A program made the translations under genes and the position numbers. Shown here piece after piece: positions 16,450 to 25,587 of a DNA stretch of 39,875 nucleotides (position 1 is the stretch's first letter; every line of letters begins with the position of its first letter). The stretch is from Cytophagia bacterium CHB2. GTDB taxonomy: Bacteria; Zhuqueibacterota; Zhuqueibacteria; Zhuqueibacterales; Zhuqueibacteraceae. Under the pieces are notes generated by a model that was given only the letters and a program-made list of their open reading frames with translations, searched no databases and was not told the origin of the DNA. The DNA is taken from NCBI GenBank assembly GCA_030263535.1, contig SZPB01000011.1, forward strand, positions 1 through 39,875, given 5' to 3'.

Positions 16450-18117
16450 TCAGTCTTCAGCTTGATCGGAAAATTCCAACTTCGATTGCAAGAATTCTAC
16501 CTGCTCAAGCTTGGGCGAAATCTTGCTCATTGCCCTCTCGCTCAACGCCATGATGCTGAGCGAGGGATTGACGCCGGGATTGGCGGAGATCATGCTGCCG
16601 TCGCAGATGTACATGTTCTCATAACCAAACACACGATTGTCTTTGTCGATCACGCCCTCCGAGCTGTCGCGTCCCATCACCGCGCCGCCGAGAATATGCG
16701 CGGTTGTGGGAATGCCGAGCAATGTTTCGGTTGCCAGGGCAGTAGGTTTGCCCTGCACGATTCTGGCATAACGTTCCGCCAAATCTTTCGCTTCCGGAAT
16801 GAAGGCCGTGGGCGCAGCGCCCTGATCCAGCGAGGATTTCATCCCGAAAAATCCGCGCGAAAAACGCAGCGTACTGTCAATCGTGCGCATGAACAAGAGA
16901 ATCTGCGTGCGTTTCGACCAATCATCAACCCAAAACGCGCGCAAATTGTCAAGCGGATGCCGCAAGAGGTCCCACGCCACTTTTGCGCCGCGCACCAGCG
17001 CATTGCTGCCATCGACCAGCGGCGACATGAGCAAACGCCAAAATCCCGATCCCGCAGAATAGCGCACCGGCTCCAAATGGCTATGCTCGTCGGTGTGTAA
17101 AATCGAACCGATCGCAATGCCGTCTGAAAAAACGGTTTTCCTGTCGAACACCGTGACCCCGATCAGACTCTCGGAATTCGTGCGGATGCCGCTCCCGACT
17201 TTATCGGAAAGGCGCGGCAAAGAAGATTGCTTCAATTTCAACAACAGCTTCACTGTGCCCAACACGCCTCCGGCAAATACGATTCCACGACAGGTAAACT
17301 CGCCTTTCGCTTTGAAGAATGATGTTGAGGATTGCCATTTGACTTGATACCCCGCAGAACCGTTCGGCTTCGTGAGCGGAGTGACATCATAGACTTCGGA
17401 TTCAGCCTGTATTTTGACGCCGTTTTGTTGGGCAAAATACAAATAGTTTTTATCCAGCGTGTTCTTGGAATTATAGCGGCAACCCAGCATGCAGCCGCCG
17501 CAAAAAATGCAGCCCGTACGGCTCGGCCCCTTGCCCTCGAAATAGGGATCGGGATGCGCAACGCCCGGTTCGCCAAAATATACGGCAACCTGCGTGGCAT
17601 TGCAGTGATCGGCCTTGCCGATTTCTTGCGCCAGTTGCTGCAGAGCGCGATCACCGGTTTCCAGCCGCGGATTCATCGCAGCGCCCATCATCTGCAATGC
17701 CATGCGGTAAAAATCTTTCAGCTCATTTTCCCAGTCTGCGAGATGCGCCCAGGATTCTGCTTTGAAGAATTTTGCCTTGGGCACCGGCAGCGTGTTGGCA
17801 TAAACCAAAGAACCGCCCCCCACGCCGACGCCCGACAAAATCGCAACGTGACGAAAGACCGTAATCTTGAATAACCCGAAAAATTTCAGCGCGGGCAGCC
17901 AGAGCCACTTCTTCAGATGCCAGTTGGTCTTGGGGAAATCATTCGCCTTCAGCCACTTGCCTTTTTCGAGCATGAGAACTTTATAGCCCTTTTCCGACAG
18001 GCGCAATGCTGAAACCGAGCCGCCAAAACCAGAGCCGATGATGATGTAGTCGTAGTCAAGCAGGGATGGTTTCTCCAGGTTGCGTTTGACTGGCCGGTGT
18101 CCTGCCGAAAATGACAT
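16450..18117 (-). CDS. GMC-family FAD oxidoreductase with CX2CX2CX3C motif
   Basis: FAD-dependent dehydrogenase or oxidase related to cholesterol oxidase and choline dehydrogenase; it would oxidise an alcohol group of a lipid or sterol-like substrate. The 555-residue protein has the FAD-binding start YDYIIIGSGFGGSVSALRL with the glutamate in VLMLEKG (residues about 22-52), the GVGVGGGSLVYAN loop and the C-terminal GMC signature NMYICDGSMISANPGVNPSLSIMALSER. Residues 203-213 carry CIFCGGCMLGC, a CX2CX2CX3C pattern of the kind that binds Fe-S clusters; I know it from this subfamily only as a sequence feature. The ATG at 18117 has GCGGAGGGAGG before it and overlaps the end of the upstream ligase gene by 62 bases, so the genes are translationally linked. 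Substrate unknown. Confidence 0.9.
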   Translation of the reverse strand: MSFSAGHRPVKRNLEKPSLLDYDYIIIGSGFGGSVSALRLSEKGYKVLMLEKGKWLKANDFPKTNWHLKKWLWLPALKFFGLFKITVFRHVAILSGVGVGGGSLVYANTLPVPKAKFFKAESWAHLADWENELKDFYRMALQMMGAAMNPRLETGDRALQQLAQEIGKADHCNATQVAVYFGEPGVAHPDPYFEGKGPSRTGCIFCGGCMLGCRYNSKNTLDKNYLYFAQQNGVKIQAESEVYDVTPLTKPNGSAGYQVKWQSSTSFFKAKGEFTCRGIVFAGGVLGTVKLLLKLKQSSLPRLSDKVGSGIRTNSESLIGVTVFDRKTVFSDGIAIGSILHTDEHSHLEPVRYSAGSGFWRLLMSPLVDGSNALVRGAKVAWDLLRHPLDNLRAFWVDDWSKRTQILLFMRTIDSTLRFSRGFFGMKSSLDQGAAPTAFIPEAKDLAERYARIVQGKPTALATETLLGIPTTAHILGGAVMGRDSSEGVIDKDNRVFGYENMYICDGSMISANPGVNPSLSIMALSERAMSKISPKLEQVEFLQSKLEFSDQAED

Positions 18118-19936
18118 CCTCCCTCCGCCCTTCCTCTCGACTGCTGCTTTGAGCGTACAGCGCTTCAATTTCCTGATGATACACTTCCGCGGCCAGGTTC
18201 TTCTTGATTTTGAGCGTTGGCGTCAGTAAACCATTCTCGATGGTGAACTCCGGGACGATTTTGAATTTCTTGATGGTCTCAAACGTCGCAAGCCCCTTGT
18301 TCTTTGCCGCCACCTCGTCCGCAATTAAACGAACAATTCGTTCGTGATTTCTCAGCTCATCAAAATTTTTGAAGTCAATGTCGTGCTCCACGGCAAAGGC
18401 TTTGACGTTTTCGGGATTCAACGACACCAGGGCGCAGAGAAATTGTCGCCGATCGCCCAGCACGCAGGCCTGGCTGATGTATTTCGAGGTCAGCAGCAGA
18501 TTTTCAATGGCCGAGGGCGCGATGTTTTTTCCGCCGGCAGTGATGATCAACTCTTTCTTGCGCCCGGTAATGCGCAGGAAGCCATTGGCATCAATTACAC
18601 CGAGATCACCGGAGCGCAGCCACCCGTCGGCTGAAATCGTTTCAGCGGTTTCAGCCGGCATTTTGTAATACTCCTTCATGACATTGCGGCCGCGAAAAAG
18701 TATCTCGCCGTCTGCCGCAGTTTTCTGCTCGATGCCCGGTCCCGGAAGGCCGACCCAGCCGAAGCGATAATTGTTGAAGCGGTTGATATTGGTGTAAGAA
18801 GTGTTCTCGGTCATGCCGATGCCTTCGAGAATCAGAATACCGGCGGCGTGGAAAAACTTGCCGATGGCCGGATTGAGCGGAGCTGCGCCACTGGCGCACC
18901 AGCGCAAACGGCCGCCCAGGGCCGCCTGCAATTTGTGAAACACTAGCTTGGTCGCGAGTTGATACTGCACATTGGTGAATGTGGGTACGGGCTGATGGTT
19001 CAGCCGGCAATCACTCACGCGATTGCCCACGTTGCATGCCCACCTAAAGATCTTTAAGGCCAGCCCGCCTTTGGCTTCTGCGCCGCTCACCACTTTGGTG
19101 TAGACTTTTTCAAAAACGCGCGGCACACTCCCGAACCAATGCGGGCGCACGACTTTAATGTCTTCGATGATGGTGTCCATGCTGCGGCAAAACGAGGTGG
19201 TAATGCCGGCAAGCAACGAGGTGTAAACACAAATTCTCGCGAAGACATGCGCCAAGGGCAGGAAAAGAAAATGTTCGTCTTCTTTCTGGATATCGATGCT
19301 CGCAAGCACGGACTGTGCGGTGAACGTCAGGTTGTCATGCGTTAAAACAGCGCCCTTGGGTACTCCCGTGGTGCCGGAGGTATAAACAATCGCCGCCGGG
19401 TCTTGCGGCGCAGGCGCCTGCGCGCGTTGCAGAAATTCCGCGTCCGTTACAGCTTTGCCTAAACGCAAAAACGCGTCGAAGTTGATCACCCAATCGTCGC
19501 CGGCATAATCGCCGCTGAACAGAATCACTTTGCGAACCCGGAAAATGTCCTTGCGGATGTCCAGCAGTTTTTTCAATTGCGTCTCGTTTTCAGCAAAAAC
19601 GACAACGGCATCCGAGTGATTGATGATGTACTGGCAATCCTTGGCCAGATTCGAATGATAAATACCAACCGTGCAGGCGCCGGCGCTGGTAATGCCGAGA
19701 TCACACAACACCCAACGATAGCAGGAATAACTGAGAATGTTGATTTTGTCATTCTGCTTCACCCCTAAAGCCATCAGGCTTTTTGTAACCTGCTTGACTT
19801 GTTCATAGAAATCCGCCCAGGAGATTGATTCCGTGCGCCCGGCTTCAGGAAACCAACGATAAGCCGGCTGGCGCGGATAGCGCTCAACCGTCTCCTTGAG
19901 CATGGCATGAATGTTATTAAAGTCTTTGAATTCCAT
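18056..19936 (-). CDS. Long-chain acyl-CoA ligase (AMP-forming)
   Basis: Activates a fatty acid to acyl-CoA through an acyl-adenylate. The 626-residue protein has the P-loop-like A3 motif YTSGTTGVPKGAVLTH (185-200), the A5-type motif LILEGIGMTENTSYTNINR, A7 GWLRSGDLGVIDANGFLRITGRKKELIITAGGKNIAP split across two motifs, and the C-terminal catalytic Lys in LLTPTLKIKK. The order and length fit FACL/FadD15-type long-chain ligases. The last 27 residues, after EALYAQ, are arginine- and proline-rich, unlike family ends, and are translated from DNA that also encodes the start of the GMC protein. Start ATG follows GAAGGAGACGAGTGT. It is 34 bases after the HMG-CoA reductase stop, in one reverse-strand operon. 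Confidence 0.94.
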   Translation of the reverse strand: MEFKDFNNIHAMLKETVERYPRQPAYRWFPEAGRTESISWADFYEQVKQVTKSLMALGVKQNDKINILSYSCYRWVLCDLGITSAGACTVGIYHSNLAKDCQYIINHSDAVVVFAENETQLKKLLDIRKDIFRVRKVILFSGDYAGDDWVINFDAFLRLGKAVTDAEFLQRAQAPAPQDPAAIVYTSGTTGVPKGAVLTHDNLTFTAQSVLASIDIQKEDEHFLFLPLAHVFARICVYTSLLAGITTSFCRSMDTIIEDIKVVRPHWFGSVPRVFEKVYTKVVSGAEAKGGLALKIFRWACNVGNRVSDCRLNHQPVPTFTNVQYQLATKLVFHKLQAALGGRLRWCASGAAPLNPAIGKFFHAAGILILEGIGMTENTSYTNINRFNNYRFGWVGLPGPGIEQKTAADGEILFRGRNVMKEYYKMPAETAETISADGWLRSGDLGVIDANGFLRITGRKKELIITAGGKNIAPSAIENLLLTSKYISQACVLGDRRQFLCALVSLNPENVKAFAVEHDIDFKNFDELRNHERIVRLIADEVAAKNKGLATFETIKKFKIVPEFTIENGLLTPTLKIKKNLAAEVYHQEIEALYAQSSSREEGRREDVIFGRTPASQTQPGETIPA

Positions 19937-19970
19937 ACACTCGTCTCCTTCTCTCTATGCCCACAGCGTT

Positions 19971-21515
19971 TCACCGATTGCGGCCATACTGTTCATGGCT
20001 CGAGACCCATTCCGCCGAGGAAATGGCGCACGCCAGCGACACTTCGCCCGCCAACACCACGCCCGCCACGATTTCTGCAAACTTGTGCACCTTGCCTTTG
20101 CCGTAACAACCCAACACTTCCAAACATTCGCGCTGGGTCGGCAGGCCGGTGCCACCGCCATAAGAGGCGACGATCAACGAGGGAATCGTAATCGAAAGAT
20201 ATAAATCCCGCTCCGGCGTCAGCTCGCTGTAAATAATGCCTGCCGAGGATTCTGCCACGTTGGCAACATCTTGTCCGGTGGCAATAAACATCGCGGTAAT
20301 GCCGTTGGCCGAATGCAAACCGTTGTTGTTCGCGCCGGAAAGCAGCGCGCCGATGTTCGCCACGCCGTTGTGATACGCCAGACTTTCCGGCTCGACGCGC
20401 ATCTGTTGAATGAGAATGTCGCGTTTGATAACGGCCTCGGCAGTGACACGCTTGCCGCGCGTGCGCATGACATTAATCTGAGAATTTTTTTTGTCAGTTG
20501 CAAAATTGGATTCCAGATAAAAATGTTTGATGCCGTCGTAATGATCGAGAATCCAACTGCACGCGGCAAACGTTGCGCGGCCCACCATGTTTTGGCCGGC
20601 GGCGTCGCCCGTGAAAAAGTTGAAGCGCAGATACACGAACTTGCTCGCCAAATACGGATCGATGTACTGCAATTTGGCGACATGCGAGGTGGCCTCCGCT
20701 TCTTCGCGAATCCGGTCGAGGTTCGCTTCCACCCATTTCAAAAATTCGCGGCCGGCGCGCGCATCCTCAAACACGAACACCGGCGCGCGCTGCATGGCAT
20801 CGCCCACCACGCTGCACTTCACGCCGCCGCAAAGATTCAACAATTTCATGCCGCGATTATAGGAGGCTACCAGCGTGCCCTCGGTCGTTGCCAGAGGAAT
20901 CAAAAATTCGCCCTGCGCGTGCTCGCCGTTCATGCGGAGCGGACCGGCAAATCCCAATGGAATTTGCGCCACGCCGGTGAAATGTTCGCAATTCCCCCTG
21001 GTAAAATGCGGGTCGAAAGAGTATTGCCTCACATGATGCAGCTTTGCTTCTGAGAATTGCTCGACGAACGCTTGACGTTTCTTGATCATATCTTCTGCGT
21101 AATCATCCTCCTCGCGGCGCGGAATCCGCACGAGATGATTGTGATTCTCCGAAATCGCGCAATCAACTTTGAGTTTGAGTTTGCCAAAGGGTTGGGTTTC
21201 AAAAACGACTTCGATGTTGTGCTTGCCCTCTGCGAGCGCCGTTACTCCGGCAATGATGTCCAGCGATTTGCGCAGCGGAAATTCCAGCGGGTTGCTGAGG
21301 GAAATTTGATCCGGCGCCAGAAAATTGCCATTGCCGAAATTCAGCTTGATGGCCTCGCGCGGCACTTCATGGCCATTGAGTTTGAGGCTCTGAATGCCGG
21401 TCAGCATCGCATCGCTGAGACGATTCTTGATCGAAAATTTGATGCCTCCCTCGATATTCATCAAGCTGCCAAAGGTGTAGAGCTGCTTGAGCAACAGGCT
21501 GGGTATCATTGACAT
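19971..21515 (-). CDS. HMG-CoA reductase, class I-like, with N-terminal extension
   Basis: Reduces HMG-CoA to mevalonate (or the reverse). The 514-residue protein has the catalytic set of the family: Glu212 in PLATTEGTLVAS, Lys342/343 in ATDKKNSQIN, Asp416 in FIATGQDVANVAESS and a C-terminal His507 in SSHEQYGRNR. The NADPH and CoA loops (GDAMQRAP, TGDAAGQNMVGRATFAAC) are recognisable but divergent from GDAMGMNM. Residues 1-140 form a beta-rich domain, not recognised, in front of the catalytic part. The start at 21515 is favoured by GGAGG with 7-base spacing over an ATG nine codons upstream. It heads the operon with the acyl-CoA ligase and GMC oxidoreductase. The enzyme could serve a mevalonate route; none of its other genes are in the window. 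Confidence 0.92.
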   Translation of the reverse strand: MSMIPSLLLKQLYTFGSLMNIEGGIKFSIKNRLSDAMLTGIQSLKLNGHEVPREAIKLNFGNGNFLAPDQISLSNPLEFPLRKSLDIIAGVTALAEGKHNIEVVFETQPFGKLKLKVDCAISENHNHLVRIPRREEDDYAEDMIKKRQAFVEQFSEAKLHHVRQYSFDPHFTRGNCEHFTGVAQIPLGFAGPLRMNGEHAQGEFLIPLATTEGTLVASYNRGMKLLNLCGGVKCSVVGDAMQRAPVFVFEDARAGREFLKWVEANLDRIREEAEATSHVAKLQYIDPYLASKFVYLRFNFFTGDAAGQNMVGRATFAACSWILDHYDGIKHFYLESNFATDKKNSQINVMRTRGKRVTAEAVIKRDILIQQMRVEPESLAYHNGVANIGALLSGANNNGLHSANGITAMFIATGQDVANVAESSAGIIYSELTPERDLYLSITIPSLIVASYGGGTGLPTQRECLEVLGCYGKGKVHKFAEIVAGVVLAGEVSLACAISSAEWVSSHEQYGRNR

Positions 21516-21699
21516 GACGGGTCCTCCGAGAGAATTGTCCATCGCAGGCGCCTGCGGTTGCGAGGCAGAAGACCCGGAGCCATCGCACTACAGAAAACAG
21601 CATTGGTGCTGCTTGAAATTCAGCCCTCTGCCCCGCAGACCGTCCGACGCATGTTCAATCACATGAATTTGAACAACAGCAATCCGGGTTTAAACGGAT

Positions 21700-22578
21700 T
21701 TACGGGCATGGGCCGATAACATCACCGTGCCCCAAGTGAGCGGCAAGCGCCTGAATTGGAATCACCATCGTCTTTTGCGCTGGCGTGCCGGGCTTGTGGC
21801 AAATCGTTACCTTGCCATCATCTTTACACATGCCCGCGCTCCCGGCTGCGAAAATTGCTTGAATTTCCGCGCCTGAGAGCGCACGATCATAAACCCGAAC
21901 TTCATCGATTAAGCCTTTAAAGAACTCGCTTGCTCCCCGCGAGCCAATGGAATAATTTCCTCCGTTTTGGCTATTGAATGATACCCCATACGGAGATGAT
22001 GAATCAAGAGTACCATCCAGATAAAAATAAGCAGTGAACCCATCGTAAGTGACTGCGATGTGGTGCCATTCGAAATCAGTAACTGTTCCGCCCGAACCGA
22101 CATTGGAATAACAAGTATAGGTCAGCCGCACGGAGTTATTGCCGTCGAAATAAACTCCCCAGCCCCCGCAATCGACGGACATCAAGAGTCGATCAAAACC
22201 GGGCACGTCAATTCTGTCACGCTTAACCCACGCCTCAAAGCTGAAAACGTTCATATCGAGATTGGGAATTGAGACATAGTCGTCCGTTCCGTCCAGGCTG
22301 AACGCCAACTCCACCATTCCCGGTGCAAACGTTGCCCCATTTTGCAAGGCCCCGTGGTTATTATCCATGATATCAACGGCATTGCCGTCTCCAGGCCACC
22401 AGCTTACCAAACCGCTCGGAGGAGTAACGCACGTGCCAGGTTTCGGAAGTGAAACATTGGTTGGCTCACTAAACGCATTCTCGGGAGCCGCGGGTTGCTC
22501 ACGAACATGGCATCCCGTAAGAAACGCGCTTGTTAAGAACAATCCTATCACCGTGCAAAGTGTGTATGAAATTTTCAT
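21700..22578 (-). CDS. LamG-domain lipoprotein with Cys/His C-terminal motif
   Basis: A 292-residue surface lipoprotein. Lipobox AFLTGC puts the acylated Cys at 23. Residues about 55-245 form a LamG/concanavalin-like jelly roll: GLVSWWPGDGNAVDIMDNNHG, ATFAPGMVELAFSLDGTDDYV, FSFEAWVKRD, FEWHHIAVTYDG and FKGLIDEVRVYDRALSGAEIQAIF, all family hallmarks. Residues 255-292 are a separate tail, VTICHKPGTPAQKTMVIP ... AHLGHGDVIGPC, with paired Cys/His; a similar tail occurs at the end of other secreted bacterial proteins. Start ATG has GCGAGG before it; an upstream in-frame ATG adds 9 residues with no support. Probable sugar- or surface-binding role; ligand unknown. Confidence 0.88.
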   Translation of the reverse strand: MKISYTLCTVIGLFLTSAFLTGCHVREQPAAPENAFSEPTNVSLPKPGTCVTPPSGLVSWWPGDGNAVDIMDNNHGALQNGATFAPGMVELAFSLDGTDDYVSIPNLDMNVFSFEAWVKRDRIDVPGFDRLLMSVDCGGWGVYFDGNNSVRLTYTCYSNVGSGGTVTDFEWHHIAVTYDGFTAYFYLDGTLDSSSPYGVSFNSQNGGNYSIGSRGASEFFKGLIDEVRVYDRALSGAEIQAIFAAGSAGMCKDDGKVTICHKPGTPAQKTMVIPIQALAAHLGHGDVIGPCP

Positions 22579-22771
22579 GAGAGACCTCGCTTCATCAGGA
22601 TACAATTTTTTAATCAGACACGGATCAACCAGAGACTAAAAATCTCGCCTTGTGAACGCCTGTCATTTCCGCGGAAGTGAAATCTCAGCTTTGAAACGTT
22701 TCACCTCATGTCAGCACGCTTCAAATTCGTAAGAAGATTTTTGGCCTCGCGCTAAAACCACGGAAAGGTCA

Positions 22772-24190
22772 TCAGAAAATCGCCTTCACTTGTTCGACCA
22801 CTTCCATCGTCATTTGCGCTGAAATACCACCAGCATACTGGCCTTTGAAATCTGGACAATTCAGCTTCGGAATAGCGAGATTGAAGCTGGCGTTGATTTT
22901 CTCAATGAAGGCATTCGCCACCAGCGCATAGCCGCCATCATTGGGATGCACGCCATCGAGACTAAAGGCCGTGTTTGCCGGATCCAACAAAACAAACCGG
23001 CTCGAATAACCATCTAGTCCGGAACTATTCACGTGTGAGAACAACGCGTTGGCGTCCACCAGCGGGATTTGAAATTGCGTCGCCAAAGCCTGCAGCGTGC
23101 TGTTGAAATCATCCACGGCTTGTTTCATCGTGAGATTTTCGGTGTTCGTGATCGACATCGTGCCCGACAAGGGCTGGCCCGTCGGATTCAAGCCCGCGGC
23201 TTTCATTCCTAGTTCCAATACCTGTGCTTGCGCCTCCGGTAATCCCATTTGCATTAACGCTGCGGCATTCGGTATGCCCAGGCCGGTTTGATAAGCGCTC
23301 AACGCGGGCAGCGTCAAATGCGCCACGCTTTTTTCCTCGGTCAACAACGGCAGATACAGAAAATTTGCAGATGCATCAAAATCCACCGGGTGGAACGTTG
23401 CATCAAACACCACCGGCACGGATTGCGAAATGCCCAGCGCGGGTATCGGCCGAAAAATAATGTCCATCGTGTTGATATAAGGAATATCGGTGACATACGG
23501 AATATTCGCCATGATGATTTTGGCGTTCGTCTTGGCATGCAATTCCGAGAGCAGCGTCGTGAATAGTGTTTGAAAATCCGCTTGTGGCGTAATCAGCGCC
23601 GGGTTTCCGCCGTTCAACGCAGCGCCCAAAACATCGTTATCGCCAATCCACAGCAGCACCAACGACGGATTGAGCGCAATAGCTTGTTGCAACTGCGTGG
23701 TGTTACCGAGATTGGGATTGCGCAAGACGATATTGAAAAAAGAATTCGTTTTCGCGACCGACGTGGTTGCATCTGTGGCATACAACATATCGCGCAACGA
23801 TGCGCCGGGCACGCCGAGATTGTCGTAAGGACGCGCGAGTTGCGCATTCAGCAGCATGGCCTGCGGCGGAACGGTCAAATCGGGCGCGATGATCTTGCCG
23901 TGTACCAATTGCAAATGGCCTTTGCCGGGGGTGCTGCCAATGCCTGGTTCATGTACGATCGGTTGCTCGAATTCCGAGGCGTTGCCCATTTGGCGCGCGA
24001 TGAGATTGGGATAGCTTTGCGGTTGCATGCACTCACACAACCCGCTGGATTGGAAGCCGGCGGTCAGGCTGTTTCCCAGCGCCACCACCTTGCTAAAGGT
24101 TTGCACTTGCGGTTGCTCAGGCGTTTTGACGTCGCAGCCCAGCCATACCGAAAGACTTATCATAATCAAAAGAAGGATCAACTTTTTCAT
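22772..24190 (-). CDS. SGNH/GDSL-family hydrolase lipoprotein
   Basis: Esterase or lipase of the SGNH fold, tethered by a lipid. The 472-residue protein has lipobox VWLGC (Cys19) and block I as ALGNSLTAG with the nucleophile Ser41 (GNSL instead of GDSL). Block III is WIGDNDVLGA (Asn185) and block V is SLDGVHPNDGGYALVANA, giving the Asp412/His415 pair. The long middle region has an insertion of about 200 residues relative to minimal SGNH enzymes. Start ATG follows TTTGGAGGTTGAT. It lies between the FadL-type porin gene and the LamG gene on the same strand; FadL plus GDSL hydrolase suggests hydrolysis of an ester and uptake of the released hydrophobic product (inference). Confidence 0.9.
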   Translation of the reverse strand: MKKLILLLIMISLSVWLGCDVKTPEQPQVQTFSKVVALGNSLTAGFQSSGLCECMQPQSYPNLIARQMGNASEFEQPIVHEPGIGSTPGKGHLQLVHGKIIAPDLTVPPQAMLLNAQLARPYDNLGVPGASLRDMLYATDATTSVAKTNSFFNIVLRNPNLGNTTQLQQAIALNPSLVLLWIGDNDVLGAALNGGNPALITPQADFQTLFTTLLSELHAKTNAKIIMANIPYVTDIPYINTMDIIFRPIPALGISQSVPVVFDATFHPVDFDASANFLYLPLLTEEKSVAHLTLPALSAYQTGLGIPNAAALMQMGLPEAQAQVLELGMKAAGLNPTGQPLSGTMSITNTENLTMKQAVDDFNSTLQALATQFQIPLVDANALFSHVNSSGLDGYSSRFVLLDPANTAFSLDGVHPNDGGYALVANAFIEKINASFNLAIPKLNCPDFKGQYAGGISAQMTMEVVEQVKAIF

Positions 24191-24275
24191 ATCAACCTCC
24201 AAATGAATTTTGCACTCTGAGAATGCAGGAAGAAACGCGCGGCGCTCGCGCGTCATCTGGTCTATGAACAGCGGC

Positions 24276-24305
24276 GCTTTGCTCGATAAAACGGCAAAGC
24301 TTTTT
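24276..24305 (+). terminator. Terminator-like hairpin pointing against the surrounding genes
   Basis: GCTTTGC (24276-24282) and GCAAAGC (24294-24300) then five T, so it reads forward, whereas the genes on both sides run in reverse. In the reverse direction the T-run is missing. It could stop antisense transcription or simply be an intercistronic hairpin. Confidence 0.4.
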
Positions 24306-24306
24306 A

Positions 24307-25587
24307 TTAGAAGTTGATGCCGACGCTGCCATAGATCAAATCAGCGCGGGAATTATAAGCGCCATTGAATCCGTCGCGATTTTTTCCGACGCCATTCTCA
24401 ACGGTGCTGCGCTCGCCGAAATCGACCAGCATATAACCGAGATCCAACTGCAACGCGCCAAAGTTGTAACCGAAGCCAAAAGTGAAGTCATTGCGTGTAT
24501 TGTCCGGCAGCAGCGGGCTGACCGAGTCGACCGGTTGCGGAGTCTTGTCATAGACATAACCGGCGCGCAACGAAAGCGCATCCGTCACCTCATAATGCGC
24601 GCCCAGCCGAAATTGCCAGGAGTCGCCATAGTTTTCCGTTATGGTTTGATCCAACATGTCCTCAACAAAATCCAACTTTATTTCCTTGAAGACAGACCAG
24701 TTAAACCACATGTAATCGGCCTCGACGCCAAACTTTTTCGTAAACTTGTAATACACGCCGGTGGAGAGAAAATTGGGAAAATCGATTGCGGTGCTGGCTT
24801 TTTGATCCCGCAACGTGTTTTGTGGAATCAGCGCTGCGAGGTTGGGCACGGAGAGTTGGTCATACAGCGTGAAATCGGCGTCGCCGTCATTGAATTCATT
24901 ATGGATTGAATGGCGATACAAAAACCCCAGGCCGAGTTTTTCCGTGCGATACATGGCGCTGGCGGTGAAGCCGAGCGCTAGTTTGGAAGTGCCTGTTAAT
25001 GCCACCTCGCCAATCTCGTATCCCTTCCATGCCTCCGGAACATCAAACATGGTCACACTTTTTTCCAGCGTCACCTTGGTGAGCACGAAATCCAGGCCGC
25101 CGCCAATGCTCAAGTTCGGCGTGATTTGATAGGCAACAACCGGAGAGATATAAAACGACTGCAACTGGGAATTTCTCGAAACCGTACGTCCGGAAAAACT
25201 GTCGTGCCATTCCACTCCCAGGCCGAAAGGATTGGTCACGCCAATACCGGCGCCGAGTTTTTCAGTAAACTTGTGCGAGAAATAGGCGCCAATCGGAGTG
25301 AAATAGGCATACTTGGTTTTGTGAACTTGGCTGTCATAAATCGGGAAGGCGCCAACAAAACGCGTGTTGGGAAAAATGAGCGTCGTGCCGCCATAAAACT
25401 GCGTCCCCTGCAAAAAAGCCAGGCCGGCAGGATTGTAAAAGATCGTCGAGCCATCCCATGCGCGGGCCACCATGGCGCCGCCCATTGCCGACCCGCGCCC
25501 GCCAAATTCATAGAGGTTGAACCCGCTTGCCTGCAAAGAGCTTGCGCCCAAGAAGGACAACCACAAAAGTATCAGCCCTTTTCGCAT
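24307..25587 (-). CDS. FadL/OmpP1-family outer-membrane transport protein
   Basis: Outer-membrane beta-barrel for uptake of long-chain fatty acids or other hydrophobic compounds. The 426-residue protein has a signal peptide (residues 1-20, ends SLQASG) followed by FNLYEFGGRGSAMGGAMVARAWDGSTIFYNPAGLAFL, the N-terminal hatch signature of the family, LGAGIGVTNPFGLGVEW, FTASAMYRTEKLGLGFLYR, LSLRAGYVYDKTPQP and a barrel end IYGSVGINF with terminal Phe. Start ATG follows GAAGGAGGAC. It is the first gene of a reverse-strand cluster with the GDSL hydrolase. Family call is firm; substrate unknown. Confidence 0.93.
   Translation of the reverse strand: MRKGLILLWLSFLGASSLQASGFNLYEFGGRGSAMGGAMVARAWDGSTIFYNPAGLAFLQGTQFYGGTTLIFPNTRFVGAFPIYDSQVHKTKYAYFTPIGAYFSHKFTEKLGAGIGVTNPFGLGVEWHDSFSGRTVSRNSQLQSFYISPVVAYQITPNLSIGGGLDFVLTKVTLEKSVTMFDVPEAWKGYEIGEVALTGTSKLALGFTASAMYRTEKLGLGFLYRHSIHNEFNDGDADFTLYDQLSVPNLAALIPQNTLRDQKASTAIDFPNFLSTGVYYKFTKKFGVEADYMWFNWSVFKEIKLDFVEDMLDQTITENYGDSWQFRLGAHYEVTDALSLRAGYVYDKTPQPVDSVSPLLPDNTRNDFTFGFGYNFGALQLDLGYMLVDFGERSTVENGVGKNRDGFNGAYNSRADLIYGSVGINF

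Noticed and set aside
20271-21053. 260-codon forward open frame
   Set aside because: Shadow of the HMG-CoA reductase gene; no ribosome site and no family character.
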